Shown piece after piece: positions 13,796 through 28,545 of a stretch of DNA of 64,000 bases. Each line of letters begins with the position of its first letter. The first letter of the stretch is position 1. Where the stretch lies: NCBI GenBank assembly GCA_022605955.1, contig JAKCOZ010000018.1, forward strand, positions 5,154,001-5,218,000, written 5' to 3'. The notes beneath the pieces are model-generated. The model made no database searches. It had not been told where the DNA came from and saw nothing but the letters and a program-made list of their open reading frames with translations. Origin of the DNA: Rallus limicola. Taxonomy: Eukaryota; Chordata; Aves; Gruiformes; Rallidae. The position numbers were made by a program, and so were the translations under genes.

Positions 13796-14727
13796 TTTTT
13801 TCCTCCTACCTGAATCAGTCCTTCCCTTATGTCTCTCTCCATGTTTTCTTACTGAGTACATGATTTAGTAGAAGTTCAGAATGAGTATTTCTGGAATTCT
13901 TCTATTCAACATGTTTCTCTACTACAACTATCAGCAAGAGCCCATTCATATTCTCACCTTTCAAAAGGTTCTCTCCTTCATCTGCACGGCAGTTGTCAGT
14001 CATTACACCTTCATTCTGCTCACAAGCCTCAGGTGTTGGTTTTGTGTTTGCTTTGGTTTTAGGAATTAATCACAAAAAATATAATATGTATATAATTACT
14101 TAAATATAAAATATTCATGAAATACGTGGAGAAAAACTCTTAGAGAATAAAAGAAAAATATTTGAAGTATTTCTTGCCTTATTAGCATGTTTCCTAATAC
14201 CTGCTACAGGCCATTTCAATTCCATCAACCTATTAAAATTAAACAATCTGGCCTCTTCATTCTGCGCTTTCTTTATTTCCTTGATATGCCCTATGGCTAG
14301 GCAATAAAAATTAGATACTGATACTGGATTTTTTCGCAGCCTTTTCTACTACTTTCTTACTTACACTCCTCATTAATACATGGATAACTTGAGACTAGAA
14401 GTAGTGTTCTATTGAGCTCACTAGTAACTGTAAGAATGTTATTTGTTGTCAGTCCACTGATAGATACAGTAGGAACTTCTGTCAAAAGATGAATTTCTTA
14501 TTCTGCTTCCTTCTTGAAGGAGTAAGGACTGTCAGTGGAGAGAATTCACTTCACTTACAAAATTGATTAGTTTGGAAACAATCACTTGTGTAATTAAGAT
14601 AGGTCAGGCCAAGTTTCTTTATAAATAATTCATCAGGAAACTACTCTATAAAAAGCTAGAGAAATGTCACTCCAGGTGCACTCTTTTTAAACTATTTCTG
14701 TATAAATCAATTAAGGTGTTTTATTTT

Positions 14728-14740
14728 GACACCCGGTGTC
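14728..14740. repeat. short inverted repeat, 6-bp arms
   Basis: gacacc and ggtgtc flank a single c. It lies about 45 bp upstream of an octamer-like site (14786-14795) inside a patch that may be regulatory. Confidence 0.7.
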
Positions 14741-14785
14741 AGTATTTACAAAACTTGGATAGACAAGTCCATCCCTGCAGCATGC

Positions 14786-14795
14786 ATTTGCAAAT
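14786..14795. promoter_or_regulatory. octamer-like POU site, palindromic
   Basis: atttgcaaat is an inverted-repeat form of the octamer half-site (ATTTGCAT/ATGCAAAT) bound by POU factors, with gcat directly upstream. The surrounding 14.70-15.05 kb has further TAAT cores. A 10-bp match alone is weak evidence of function. Confidence 0.3.
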
Positions 14796-17355
14796 AACTT
14801 TACTCATTAATGTTTAATTAAGACAGAGGAAAACTGTCCTTGATATTTTGCTGCAATTAGTGCTCCCTATACCCCACTGACTTTCCATGATGAATTACTT
14901 TTCAAATGCAAAGTGAAGTGATTAAATAAAGCTGAACATTCTCTAGCCATTGCACATTGCCCATCCCACACTTTTAAGAAGATACAAAATGTATTGCTCA
15001 GTTGCAGCTGATAACCATTTGGTAAAATTGTTATAAAACACTATGCTAGCCATCCAAACAGGGGAGAGAGAATAATTTAATTTTTATATTTTTCCCAAAC
15101 ACTTGATGGTTTTCAACCTACTGAAAATCTGTTTGACTTGAAAAAAATAAATGCCCAAATCCAGATCATATCTTGAAGGGCTCAGCTATTTATTTTAATC
15201 AATATTGCAAACATACAGTCTGTAACTCCAGTTAAATATTTCACATTTGGTAAACTAAAGGACAATGCTCACGTTAACTGGTATAACAGCCATAGAAATT
15301 CCACAACTGTTTGAAAAACAACATTTTCAGAAATATTTTCCAGGTTAAACTAGGATAGCATGCAAAATATTTCAGCAATGAGATCAACAACATTTTGTTC
15401 TTAAAACCCCGCAATACAGCCTTTTGAAAATGAAAGTTCCTTCCTCCAAGCACCCCAGATGCCAGCCTGTGGAGCTGCACCAGACCCATGGACCTTGCAG
15501 CCCAGATAGCATCGCCATGGTGCCCACTCCACAGTTAGCAACTGTTTCCACATAGGGAGCAGTGCTGATCTGACAGACTGTGGCTAACTTCAGCCTGCAG
15601 CTGTTCAAGCACCCAGCATTCACCAACTCCATTGCAGGAGTCCCTGCCAAGCCTCTGATGTCTGTCTCCCGCCTGGCTAAAGATGAGCAGAGAGCCTGGA
15701 GTATTGGCTCTTCAGCTCCACAGCTTCCAGCTTAACAGGATGCTGAAGACATAGGCAGAAGAGCTAGTTAGTAACCAGAGAGGACTCTGGCTAAAACCTT
15801 TTCCTTTTTCACAGAATCTTCATAGAAATTAAAGTACCGACACGAAACATATTAATGTTGATTAAAAAAAAATAAATCTCTCATCGGATTTCACTCTTTA
15901 TCTGGCTCAAACTAAAACCAAACTGTGTTCTCTCATGACATTGTAGCTGTTACAGCTCCAGTTCTAGGCAGAACTTTGATATATAGACAAAAATCACACA
16001 CAAAACTGGGGACAGAAGCAACTGGAAGGACCTCTACCTAAAGCTCATCATAAAGAATAACACAAGTAAAGGATTGCAGAGGAAACACACAGGGGATAAT
16101 TTCAGAAACTGGACAATGTGTGCTATGACTGCGCACTGGGCTCAAAGTTCTTCCAGCAGAATGAACCACCTAAGGAATGGTTTGAACTTGGAAGGAGGTT
16201 TCCATTTAAGAGGATTGATTGCTCCATACGAGAGACCCTGATGTGGGCCAAGGAGAAGTATTGAGGGTTAGTTATTCTTGGGATAACCTCCCTGGCTCCA
16301 GAGAATAATGGGTGTACTATGGTGAATGCAGTGCAATGCAAACACACACAAAATTTCAGGAAGTTATTGGAAGAAGCTTAACCATGTCAGCAAGTTGCTT
16401 AGTCTAGGCTATTTTAGCATTTATTATTTTATGGACAGATTATGTTGGGAGTCAAGTACAGAAATAGCAATGATTTTCTGTTCTGACAATTAAAAAAGGT
16501 GCTATAGAAATCATAGGGGACAAGGATAGTTCTTATTTACTCGCAGGTCACCCTTTATTTATTAAGGCAATCAAACAACCTCTCTCTCATCTAGTCCAGC
16601 AATGAGCAAAATGAACTGAAACCAAAGACCACCAGAATGCTCATGTGCTGAATCACAGTCTCTCAATGTCAGGCTGCAACTATCGAATGCAAACTCCACC
16701 ATCTGTATTGTCTTTAGCAGTGCTGAAATACAAGTTTTATCTCTTGAAACAAGACAGGATAGTTGCACTCTTTAGGGTTGGGAACTATGGATTTAAAGAT
16801 GCATGATTTAAGCAGCTGAATAAATGCTTTCATCTAGGATTTATTTGTGTAGTGAGAGCTTGCTTTGGGCAGAGAAGGTCAAAAGCAGACCTTTGATCTG
16901 TTTGGACTGTATCTCTATCCTGTCATAGGCTTAATTTGATGTAGGCACCATCTCAGGCTCAGGGCCCCTTTAACACGCTGCCCTGACAGCAATAAGCCAA
17001 ATTCCTAAACAGCCAGCCTCCCACATTTGCGTCTCCTAAGAAAGCATGCAGGATACATTTCCTGAAGAAATTGTAGGACAGATGAAACTAACAGGAATTA
17101 AAAAATAAGAAACAAATTTCAAAAATACGCAAACTGTTGTTGGAGAAGTATGAGAAAGTGAGTTAAATGGATAGGTAACCACTTATGAATTGTGATGTTG
17201 TCAGCAAAATAAGGTTTGATAAAGAACATCTGATCTTATTTTGCACTCAGGTAGGATGCTTTTCAAGTGCCCTCCTTAAGCAAAAGTATATCACTAACTC
17301 AAAATATGACTGAAGGCATTTATGCTTGAAAAGAATGTATGATGCATTGCAGGGC

Positions 17356-17363
17356 TTACGTAA
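17356..17363. promoter_or_regulatory. palindromic D-box type bZIP site
   Basis: ttacgtaa is the perfect palindrome recognised by PAR-bZIP and NFIL3 factors, and also by C/EBP. It contains a CpG in CpG-poor surroundings. A single 8-mer is expected by chance about once per 65 kb, so function is unproven. Confidence 0.25.
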
Positions 17364-20300
17364 TACACACCAGTATGTGTTTATGCCTTCTTAGGATTTG
17401 CTTGTGGTTTTTTTCCTGAGTGCACATTACAGTATACAGGAACTGGTAGGCAGCGCTTATTTGCAGGTGAGACTGGCCTCAAACAAATAAAAAACCCATG
17501 TGTTTTTCTTTGCTTATAATGTAGAAATAAATTTTACTACCCTGGTGAGTCAGTAAACCAGTTCCTTATTCACAGAGAACTAGATATTTTACCTAAAGTC
17601 ACAGGGCTCACTGTATTGACATACTCCATATGTTACAAGGTTCACAAGACTAAAAATCTGTATACATCCATTTACTTAGCCATCTACAGTACTCAGCATG
17701 TTCTGGCGTGAATCTATGAAGCAGTGTGATTATATGAACACTGTGAAAACTTTATCATAAGTTTTGCACAGCTGCATAAGTACATTTATAAAGTCATTCT
17801 ACAGTCACAGAAGAAACATTCTTAAATCCGCTGTGCCAAGAACACTATGTGAACAGGACTTGGCTACTATTTCTGCTATCAGTAAAGGGGATCTGTATCC
17901 CCCCTGCTTGATAAGGTGTCAGCTCAGCAAGCTAACTGCCACTGCTTTTTGGCTGCCTGATCCTCTGGCTGTTGTACTGTTTCCCTCTGTGGCCAGTTTG
18001 AAAACCAGAAAGCCTCAAATTTGCCAGTGTGGGACTTTTAAATTCCATATATACACAAGTACTGTGCACTCTTGTGCCTACTTTCACTCTCCTCATCTTA
18101 ATACCAATTAAAAGACCAGTAAATATGATAATAGTAATTTTTTTGTGAGATGCAAATTCAAAAATAGCAGTTCTTGCATCTTCCAAATACTGAGTAGTAA
18201 ATAAATAAATTTTTAGAAGTGTAAATAATAAAAAAAAATAAACTCCTTTTATGTAACCTGGTTTGGTCTTGCTGCCCCTCACCCACCTCCTCTTTTGATC
18301 TGCTTTTTGCGTTGAAAAGCCTCCCTTCTCATGGAAGAGGAATGTTCATGCATATTAATTGGTGTTAATGGTTCTCTCCTTAGCATGCTCCAATACACAA
18401 AGGGTGTATTTTTCCTTGATCCTTACCCTTTCCAATCCTTACACCAAGTCACTGGATCATTCAGAGAAGAAAAAATAAAACTGTCTCTGCTGACAAGCTG
18501 TTGGCTGTAGTTTTAGCCCCAACATAACTCAGAAAAGCTGAGATATAATAAATCCCCAGAGATAGTAAGGGTGGGGAAATCTGACAGACCCTTAACTGCA
18601 GCAGCCCTACTGGATGCCACTTATAATAACAATTCAAAGACCTTGAGCTATCAAACAGGTTTACTGATGGAGAACTCTTATCAAAGTTCCTGCTGTTAGT
18701 TCTGACAGATTCACCACACATGGCTGCACATGGTTACACTTGCATTCACTTGAGTATACAAGAAATGTCTATTCCTGAAGTCTCCAGGACTTTGCAGTAG
18801 TAATGTTTTAATTGCAAAGATGACGAAGAGTGACTAATACCTGATAGTGAAAGTTTCCTATGGTACGGTGCCTTTTCTCTCATCTGAAAGGCAAGCTGAA
18901 ACCCTACCGTACGTTTAAACAGCCTCTCCAACAACCCTGTGTAGGGTAGGGGGCTTGGCAGCATAGAAATACTTTCTCCCTCTGATGTAGGTCTTTGCAC
19001 TTCTGGGATTTGGTTCCACTTGTATGTACAACTGGATGGATGGTGAGCTGCTAATGAATCATATCAACCAGCACTTCAGGGGACAGCTCGCCAACTGCAG
19101 TTATGCTGGTGAACTGTCAGACAGTCTGAGTCAAAGTCCTCCAAAACGTAACTATTCAGCAAAAGATCAGCAACTACACTGCTACATCTGCATAAAATGC
19201 TGTTGTTCTTAGTTGGTGGGATGTTTCATTCACTTTGAGCAAGTTTGAGGAACAAAATAATGTATAATACCGAAACATAGCTGTGATATATACTGACAGT
19301 ATTGGGCACTGAGGCAAATTCTCATGTCTTAGATATTTTCCTTTTCCTATACCTAACGGGGCAAGGGGTGGGGAAAAGAAACCCTAAAAATAACTTATTT
19401 TTAAGAAACGCTTTAGAGCAAGTAAAATCTATTCACTAAGATCCTGATGCCTGTGACAATTTTGACAAGTTGATTTTTTTTTGAACATCTGAATGAAGCA
19501 CTTCCTTTGGCTGCTATTTATTTTTATGTTTTCTATTAATAGCCTATCTTCCATCTAATTTGTCTTTCAAGATTCTGCACATTTGTGGCTTTTGAATGTC
19601 TTTTTCTGTCAGAAACATTTTGACTGATACACAGCCACTGTAACCAACAACAGAATTCTGTCTCAAGGTGTCATGCTTTTCTTCTCACTGAAAATCCACA
19701 CAAGGATTTGATCAGTAGTTCTTATATGAGAGATTTTTTTGGAACTCATTATTAAAATTTGTATGCATATTTTATGGAGATTTCCCTCTTTGTTTCATTT
19801 TGTAACTCCAAGCAGAAACAAGCTGAACTGCTTCAGAAATAAAGTGAACATGAAGGAAAGCCTTTCAAATCTATTCAGTACATTCAAATCCATTAGGCAG
19901 AACAGCTCTCAACTGGAAAAAAAAGAATTTAAAATTAAAAAAGACTACTCAGAGAAATATATTGAAAGACTAAGTACCACCACTTCACCCTTTGCAACTG
20001 TCTCTTATCAAGTCCTCAGTCTATGTATGTCTTAGTACAAGATAAAATTTATTACCTGTGATGTCATATACCAGATATCTTTTAGACTACACTTTTGATT
20101 ACGACTATTATGAAGACTTTCTTTTCTGAATATTGGCAAAATGTTAAAAAACACAAACCCTTTCTTCAGAGTATTCCTGTTTTTTTTCCCCTTGTCAACT
20201 GAACCCCTGAACAAAGGGTTTTAGGGCACTCTGATGTAACTGCTACGTAGTACCATATTGGCTCCTGCCTGAGGGTCTCATGCCATTAGCCTGTGCTCCT

Positions 20301-22753
20301 CTTCCCTTTACTAAGAGCTACTCCTTGCTCCTTCCTGTCTTTTTAATTGTGCAGGCTCTTTGTGCATTTCCCTGAATCTGCTCAAGGCTAATACCCTCAG
20401 ATAACTGCAGTAGCAAAATAGTTCCAATGGGCACCCTTAAAAGTTTGCTTTTACTTCTCAGCAAGTCATAACCAGTTACCAGTGTTGCTCATTAAATGTA
20501 CGAGGAATATGTCCTCATTATGGCTACAGTTTATCTAATGTTGAATAGGTAAAAAGAAACTTTGCAAGAACTCCCACTGGATTTTAATTGAAATAATAAA
20601 ATTAAACTTGTCACTAGAACCATACACAAACTTTCCAACTTTCCCATTTCAATTAGTTCTCAGTCCGTCATTTGAGGACAAAAATATTTACATAAATATT
20701 TTAACACGAAACTGTCAGTTACATATGTTAATGACTGTATTTATTCCTTGAAGGTTAGCTGCCTTCCTATTGAATCACGGTATGGCTTTATGGTATTAGT
20801 CAGTTCAACATCACATCACTGCGCAGGAGAGAAATAGTATCTTCTTTTCATACTTCAGGTTGATTTATTGAATAGAAATACACATAATATTTATTAGACA
20901 TTATGAGTAGTCACAGTTATCACTGCTCTGCAGCTCAAAATAACTCTCAGCAATGAAAACTAGTTGAGATCTATTGCTTTTCTGTCCTGAGAAACTGTCA
21001 GAAATTGTGTTCAGTCACACACATTGTTTAATTTGGTAGGTTCTCGCTATTTAAATGTGGATTAAAAAATGGCAAGTTCATTTAAGATTGCTGCAGACTC
21101 TTAGAAGTTGAGACTGTTTTTGTCATGTGTTTGCACATCTGCCCCTTTACAATCCTGTCAAGTCCACAAAAAATCTCTGTGATATGGAACAGAGCCAAAT
21201 GTCTCACGTCACCTATACACTGTTGTAAAACAACACATCACAGACTGGGTAGTTATTTCTCCTCTTATCCATATATTAGCTGGGACAAGGCATGAGGAGC
21301 CATTCTGCACTACAGGGACCATCCATGTATTCCTGCTCAGCAATGCTACTGTAATATTGAAAGCTAGCAGCAGAACCTCAAGCCTGTTTTTTCTAGTGTG
21401 GGTTCTGATCCAATCCTTGAGCAGCATTAAAGGAAACCATAGATCTCCACTCGCAGTAGAGCTATCCCTCTTATCCCCAGTATCCTTCAGGACCCCCGCA
21501 CTTCTGAATTAGATGATAATAAACTCAGTTTCTAAGCAGATACAATGTTTTGATGAATATTGCTATAGCAGGAGAAAACACCACCCCTTTAGGTAAAATT
21601 GTGGTGGATTTGGGCTATTTGGTTTGTTATTTTATTCAAAATCAGAAGACAGTGGCCACTGCCTTTGAAGAGGGAATGTCTCTCTCATCCCACATTTCCT
21701 AGGAGATGTCACAGCTGTGACAAGGAGGGGTTTATAATGCCACAGTTCGGTGCCTTCATAATTTATTCTCTCTGATTTTATGCTCTTTTAGTCTCCTGCT
21801 CAACCATCCACTAACAAGCAATGATATTAGCCAATAAATCAAAGACGTCTGCTTGTCACTACCAGATGCTTGGTCACATTGCAGCCGATTATGAGACGTA
21901 CAAAAGGACAATTTCATGTAGAGAGCTCTGTGGAGGTGTTCTACTGATATTCTGTTTGATAGGAGACCAGCGTGAGGTGAATGTAGTATAACTCAGTAAC
22001 TTTTATGCCTCTTGGCAACGAAAAACTAAGCTGAAATAAAACTGGGAAGTAAATTAGGACCTCACCTTTATGACTATGTCATTTATGTTCCTGCATCTAT
22101 TCCCCCAGTATGTTGACACAAGTTAGCATAAAAATAAATCTCTTAATTTGCCCATCTTGCACTGTGCTGGGTCCAGGAAAAGCAGCTACTTTAATTTTCA
22201 CAAAGGGCAGAAAAGGTGCCTAATATCAATTGTTATAAAGTGCATCAATTTTTCATGTGGCAGTCTTGCAAAAAAATAATCCATTAGCCTTATCAGTCAA
22301 ATGTACAACTAACATGCCCAGTGCAGAGATACTCTTTGATCTCTCTTTTTCTCTCTAATTTATTATAACCAACAGAATTAATGACGAGAGCCAGGGATGA
22401 TTCTGCAGAATGGAGAAGTAGAGCTAAACTCTTTTTCAGCAATCCTATTGTAGCTTTCTTCTCAAACTTAAATACTATACTGTCACACCAACTGACAAAT
22501 GGTTATGGATGATTCCCATGTGTTATAAATAAAATCCATAGGAAAAACACTATTTGCCAACTCAAAACTGAGTATTTCTGGGAAGACAGAAACAAAGTCC
22601 TAAATCTATATACAGCATTCATTCATTGCTCTCTGAAAAGGAACCTCTCTCCAAAATCTAAGTGTCTGCATGGCTTTATACTCCTGGGTCACCAGCAGAA
22701 GAGAGATTCAACCAGGTTTTCTATATGTCATCATGCTTCTTTTTACTAGGTGC

Positions 22754-22785
22754 AATCTTTATAAAGTTTAATCTTTATAAAGTTA
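22754..22785. repeat. 16-bp tandem duplication
   Basis: aatctttataaagttt (22754-22769) is followed by aatctttataaagtta (22770-22785), differing only in the last base. Recent local duplication. Confidence 0.92.
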
Positions 22786-25313
22786 TCTCTTTTCCACTGG
22801 CATCTTTGACACAAACACAGTGTGGATGTTACCAGGGTGTCACCACACCTGGGCTTTTTACTTAGTCATCCTCATATTTTAAAACATGAGTAGCTTTAAA
22901 AAAGGACAAATTTGAGCACTGCTTGGGCAGGTTCACCTTTACAGCCCTCTCCTGTATTACGGTTTAATTTCTGCCCCTGAAAATCTCTAGATTTGAATGT
23001 CTGAGAATTTCTTTTACATGGATTTAGCCCTCAGGCCATGCCAATTCTGAGCAGTGCAGTCATGAGGACAATGACATCTAGAACAAAATTTGTGTTGTGA
23101 TGTTAACAACAAACCTAACCAGGAGTTGGTGTTCAGTTAATTGGGACATTAACTACCATATGTGGTTATTGAGTCACTAGAAGTATAAGCATATGAAAAA
23201 AGTGGTATTAATATATATTCAATATTCTAATGAATAATTTTTCAACCACGGCTCCAGCCAGAAGCACTTCATAGTGAAATGACAGCTTTATCAGTAGCAT
23301 TGCATGAGTTCTCACAATCCATACACTAGACAAAAATTTTCTATGTGATTCCCTGGTAGCAAGTGATTGACATGTAGCTTTTGTTTTAAGAAGTACTTAC
23401 CTTTGGCAGTTACCTCCCTATCTCATTGCTTGCAGTAGATTTACAGGTGAAGTCAAGTGACCTACAGGAAGAAAAGAGCAAAATCATGCACAAGGCACAA
23501 CATCAGGAACAAAAGGCAGTAGTGTGGCTATTTACAGAAAGTAAATCAGACAGTAGAGAGACCTGCCAGGGACCAGTTTTAGGTTTGATAAGTCATCTGG
23601 TACAGTCCTTGAATGTTAGATCTGAGCCTTCCTGCACTGCTTCACATGGGTGAATTTTTCTAGAACTTCCCATTAATAAGCCTCAAATCTTACTTTTTCC
23701 TCTAGCTTTTCCAACAGATTGGAAGAATGTTAGAGATGCACCCAGGAATAACTCCCAATGTCCTCTTAGGATCACGGTGTAAGAAGCACAGAAAAGAGTA
23801 ACTTTCTATTGAGCCTTTACTACTTTCATTACAGAGCAAGAGAGGCAGACCTGCAGACTTTCTGGCAAGTCTTTCCTAGATGTAGCTCCTCTAGCACATT
23901 CCCTTTCAAAACTGGAAGGGCTTCCATCTGCTATTGAATGCTAGAGTTACGGCCTCTAAGTGACCTTTTGCTTTCCAAATATACTCTTCGGATATTAGAG
24001 ATACTTAGATGGAAAATTGCAATTAACAGCTGTTTGCTGGATAGTCCAATCTCTATATTCTTTTCTGAAAAGTATTCTCTCTCCTTACAACCACGTTAGA
24101 CAAGCACCTAGCTGCACTGAATTCCTTAATTTAAAAGTGGATTGCATCCACTCCTCTTCTTCTTGATCTTAGTTGACAGAAGAATTTACAGGGGAAAAAA
24201 AACCTTAGAATATAAAGATCAGTCCATAATAGAATGTATGATTCAAACAGTGAATTAGTTCTAATGTGACCAATCAGTTTTGAGGCTTTAACATAGTAAA
24301 TCAACAAAAAATCTTTGGAGGAAATGTCAGAACAACAGTGCTGTGTTGGTAAGATGAAAACTGTAGTATAAAAGAAAGCATTAATACACAGCATCAGGAG
24401 CAAAATATATGATAAAAACTTATCTTAAGAGTGAAAGAACTAGACACTTATATGCATCTGTCACCTTTTAAGAAAAACAAAGAAGCTTCTTGAATATCTT
24501 TTTCTCTAAGTCTGATATGTACACTACAAATTAATCGTGATGTTCTTATGAACCTTAAACTGTCAGATAACAACCAGTCATAAACAATGGAACTGTAACC
24601 AAATTGCAAACAACAAAGTGGTCCTCTGCACGTGCCTTACATGTAGCTATTCCTGGTTACAATTTAAAAGAAACTCAGCACAGAACATTCAGTGGAGTAG
24701 TCTGGGATATAAACCGCAAATACTCTTGGGAATGTGTAGGATTATGACTTTTTGAAATTACATGTTTACATTCAATTTTTCATGAGTTTTTGTGGTCAAG
24801 GTAGAATTTTATGAAACTCCTCTTTCTTTTTCTTAGGTCATTCTTTTTTTCTGAAGATACACTTTTCAGCAGTAGCAACTGATGGACAAAGTTAATCAGA
24901 AAATGTTTATAAAAGCCAATAGGTTGGTTTTATGCCCCTTGGTATGACCAACAGCTCCATCAGTAATTTAAGCACAGTCTTTACAAAATAACTAATTTTC
25001 AGTAGTTTTCAGCATTTTTTCACAAGTACTAGTGGTCTCCTTTGAGGAAAGCAGAGTATTTTTTTTAATTCTCATTTGCTGAAATTAAGAGCCTTTTCAT
25101 GCAGATAAAAAGCCCTTTTGAAAAATCTACTTCTCCACATAAAAAGCCTAAGTATGCTTGCTCACTGAGTACATTAATTACTTCAATAAACTCCATGGGA
25201 CAGCAGCTATATTTAAGCACATGTACAAGTCACTAAGTAACAAGGGCCAAGATCAAATGGGAACTGGGATAAAAGTTGGGTTTTGTTAGTTTGGTTTTTT
25301 TTCCTCCCATGGC

Positions 25314-25335
25314 CTTTAACCTATGTTGGTTAAAG
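25314..25335. repeat. inverted repeat, 8-bp arms, 6-nt spacer
   Basis: ctttaacc (25314-25321) and ggttaaag (25328-25335) are perfect inverted copies separated by tatgtt. The hairpin is short, and nothing around it suggests a terminator or a small RNA gene. Confidence 0.8.
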
Positions 25336-26037
25336 AATATTTGGGGTTTTGTTGCTGCTAAAGTATGCTTCAAAGCATTTCAACTTTAGCGTTTTCTGAA
25401 AAAACACAGCTTAAAATTCTGATACAATTTTTAAGTACTTGGAATAAAATAGAATCTATTAAGGTAATAGTTGAACTTCAGAGTGGGTTACTTGAATAGC
25501 TCTAGATACCCTGAACATTAATTAGTCTTTAAGTAGGCAACCAGTTGTGCATATTGCAATGGATCTACTCATGTTTGAACTTAAGCATACAGCCAAAATG
25601 ACTGTGTTAGCAGATTCTGCAGTGGTTGAAAAATTAACATAAAAGAAGTTGTACTAAAGAACGGATTCATTGCAAATATATCCTCCTGCTGATTATTGTC
25701 AGTACATTCACCATGCAGAGACAAGAGATGGGATTCCTTGACTTTAAAACAGTGACCAAATAAGGTCATTGTAAAATACATCAGAGGAGTGAGGTGATTT
25801 AATGGCTTTTTAATGATACTAGTGTTTTCAATTTTAATGAGTCTTTTTACATCAGGTTTAATCATTTTATAAGACTGAAAAATGGATGCATTAGTTTGAT
25901 TTTCAGTTCAATCTCCCCACAAGCCGTCATGGAGGAATGATAAATGGGAGTCAACTTTCATAAGCAGAAGCCTACATTATGGAATAACTGCTAAATTTCT
26001 TTGGGAAAGTGATAAGCTAACCATATGGGAAATTTCT

Positions 26038-26054
26038 TTTTTTTTTTTTTTTTT
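26038..26054. repeat. poly-T tract (T17)
   Basis: Uninterrupted run of 17 T. Simple sequence. Confidence 0.95.
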
Positions 26055-26820
26055 AAAGACCAAAGGAAATATTTTACTGCTGTGAAGGCAAGAAATAGAT
26101 GAAAATAAGTATCTATTATATACTCATTAATACTGTGAAAATGAATTAAAGCTTTTCAGTATTACATACATTTAATATAAGTAACTGCAAGGATTAAAAA
26201 TGAATACAAGTTGTTTCATCTTTTGAAGTTCACACATAATATAATTTCATGTCGGACAAGCATCTTTCAAAATAGATCATCTACAGTAGTTCAGCTGGGT
26301 ATCTCTCTTCTATCCAGCTTTAGTAGGCTTGCACAAAGTTTGGTTCCCCTCCAGGGAAATGCTTCTACAGCAGAGCGCAAACCCTGAGATGTGGACTCAC
26401 AGGGTAAAACAATAGGGTGTAGGACACAGTGTTCTAACCTGCCCAAGCTGTGTGCTCCCAGACAGCCTGCTGGACCCAGTGTTGGCAGCTGAGAGCAGGG
26501 ATACCCTCCCTTGGTTACTCAACAGCAGCCGAGTACATACACCATTCTGCTGGATTTTGTGGAAACACAGCTCTCTGGAAGCTTAGGTCTACACAGTGAC
26601 ATCTTCATTCCTCATGGCATGAAAGCTTAAGACTCTTCTACAGCTCTGATAAATGGATTGACACAATATTGCTCTGAGCTGAATTTTTTCTCTATATCCT
26701 CATTCTCCAAGTTTGACCGACAGAGCATGAGGTTTCATTTTCATAAACTTCATTCTACATTTGGTCATACAGATTTCAACAAAATTAATAAATTGAGATA
26801 GATTATACATCATAATCACT

Positions 26821-26832
26821 ATTATTATTATT
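26821..26832. repeat. (ATT)4 microsatellite
   Basis: Four ATT units; short simple repeat. Confidence 0.9.
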
Positions 26833-28545
26833 GGAACACAATTTAAAATTCTTGATTACAGAAACTTGACCCTTATTTTCTGATACTATTTTCTAAGCAA
26901 AATGAAATTTTAATTTGGATTTCAGGAAAAAAAACCTGACAGAGTTACAGTGGGGTCAAACTAGAAACAAAACTATTTCTCCCAAAAGCTCAATTCTGCA
27001 TCTCAAATGTATTGAGTCCTCACTTAAGACAACAGTTTATTTTAGTAAGGACAGTGGCATTAATTCAAACAGTTTTTCAGTTTCTATTTTTAATACTATA
27101 AATACAAATTATTCACTGTTAATATTGATTGATTGGAACCTTCTTAACTAGATGAACTGTAGAAACCAGACCCAAATCAACCTTAAGTCATGATTTTAAG
27201 GAGCAAGGCTGTGGGGGAGGAAAAGGGAGGCAATGAAAGACGTATCTCATTGTATACTGTGAGACATTTCCAGATCCCAAAGTAACTAAAAGCATAATAT
27301 CAATGTTATAAGTTTGCTTGGCTAATAAGTACATCGAAAATCCAATACATGGTAAAAGACAGTATATATTTAATATTCTAGTAATTTCTGTCCCACATAT
27401 CATCTTTAGGGATGTTTCTCAAGTAAACAAATCCAAGAAATTCTTTTAAAGTGAGAAAGAAAACAAACAAAAAACCCACAAAGATATAGACTCAGTTTAC
27501 CCAAAAGAAGTAAAACTAATCAATCTAAGGGTTACATAAGCTAACTGAGCTTTGCCAGTGCAGCTGTCTTGTAAAAGGACTGCTATGCTCAAGCTGAGAG
27601 GGTTGCTGTCTACTTGACCTCCAGAGATGACCTAAAGGCTTATTCTACCAGCACAACTCATGAAGAGGACTGTTGAAAGTATTCTTGCTAGAAGTCTCTA
27701 CGCATCTAGTTCATCATTTGCAATGCTGATTAAAGTATTTTAAAAAAAAAAACAAAAGAGAGAATAACAGACTATTAAAGATAAAATAAAAACAACACAC
27801 ACTAAATCTGAGTAACACACACTTAGGTGACACTTCTGAAACAACATATACTTTATAAGAGAGTAAACAATAGATTCTTTTATATGGATCTGACTGAGAT
27901 ACTGTAACGTTACCCCCAGGTAAAAGGAGGTGTTATGAGATACATTATGAAGCTGTGAACGTTGTTTAGCTGTGACTAGACAAGACTGACATATTGTAAT
28001 TTCATCTGGTATGAGAAGACAGAATGAATACCGACGGTAGTTCACTCAAGTGTGATACAGTAAAATCAACAGCTGCAGTAATTTTTCCTAATTCAAACAT
28101 TCTATTAGAGCATGATTACTTCTTTCCTTCTCCCTACTTTAAAAGGATAACCAATAGCCTATATCTTCCTACTAGAACAATGATATTGTATTGCAGTTTG
28201 TTAAAGAAAAAAATTCCACTGTATTTGTTTCTCAGTCAGCACACTTCTTTCCCCCATCATTTCCCAGTTAGTCTCAGACTAGATTAAGTTTATGAGTTTC
28301 ATAACCTAATGTCATGCCCTTTTCCCTGCTCCCCTGCACACCACGCATATTCATGCCTTGCACATGAAAATATACCAGTACCAATTACTGAGATATGCCA
28401 ATCATTTCATGTACTCCAGTGAGAAAAGTTTGGTGTCATTAACTACTCTGGTTGTCAGAGGTCCTTTAGCAACAAAACAGATGCATTATTCTATGCAAGA
28501 GGTAAATATTCCTTTCTCAACATAGTAAGGACTTTATAAATATTC

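Noticed and set aside
16750..16790. Possible antisense CR1 3' end (agggttgggaac)
   Set aside because: Only a dozen bases resemble the family, and the rest of the expected wording is missing.
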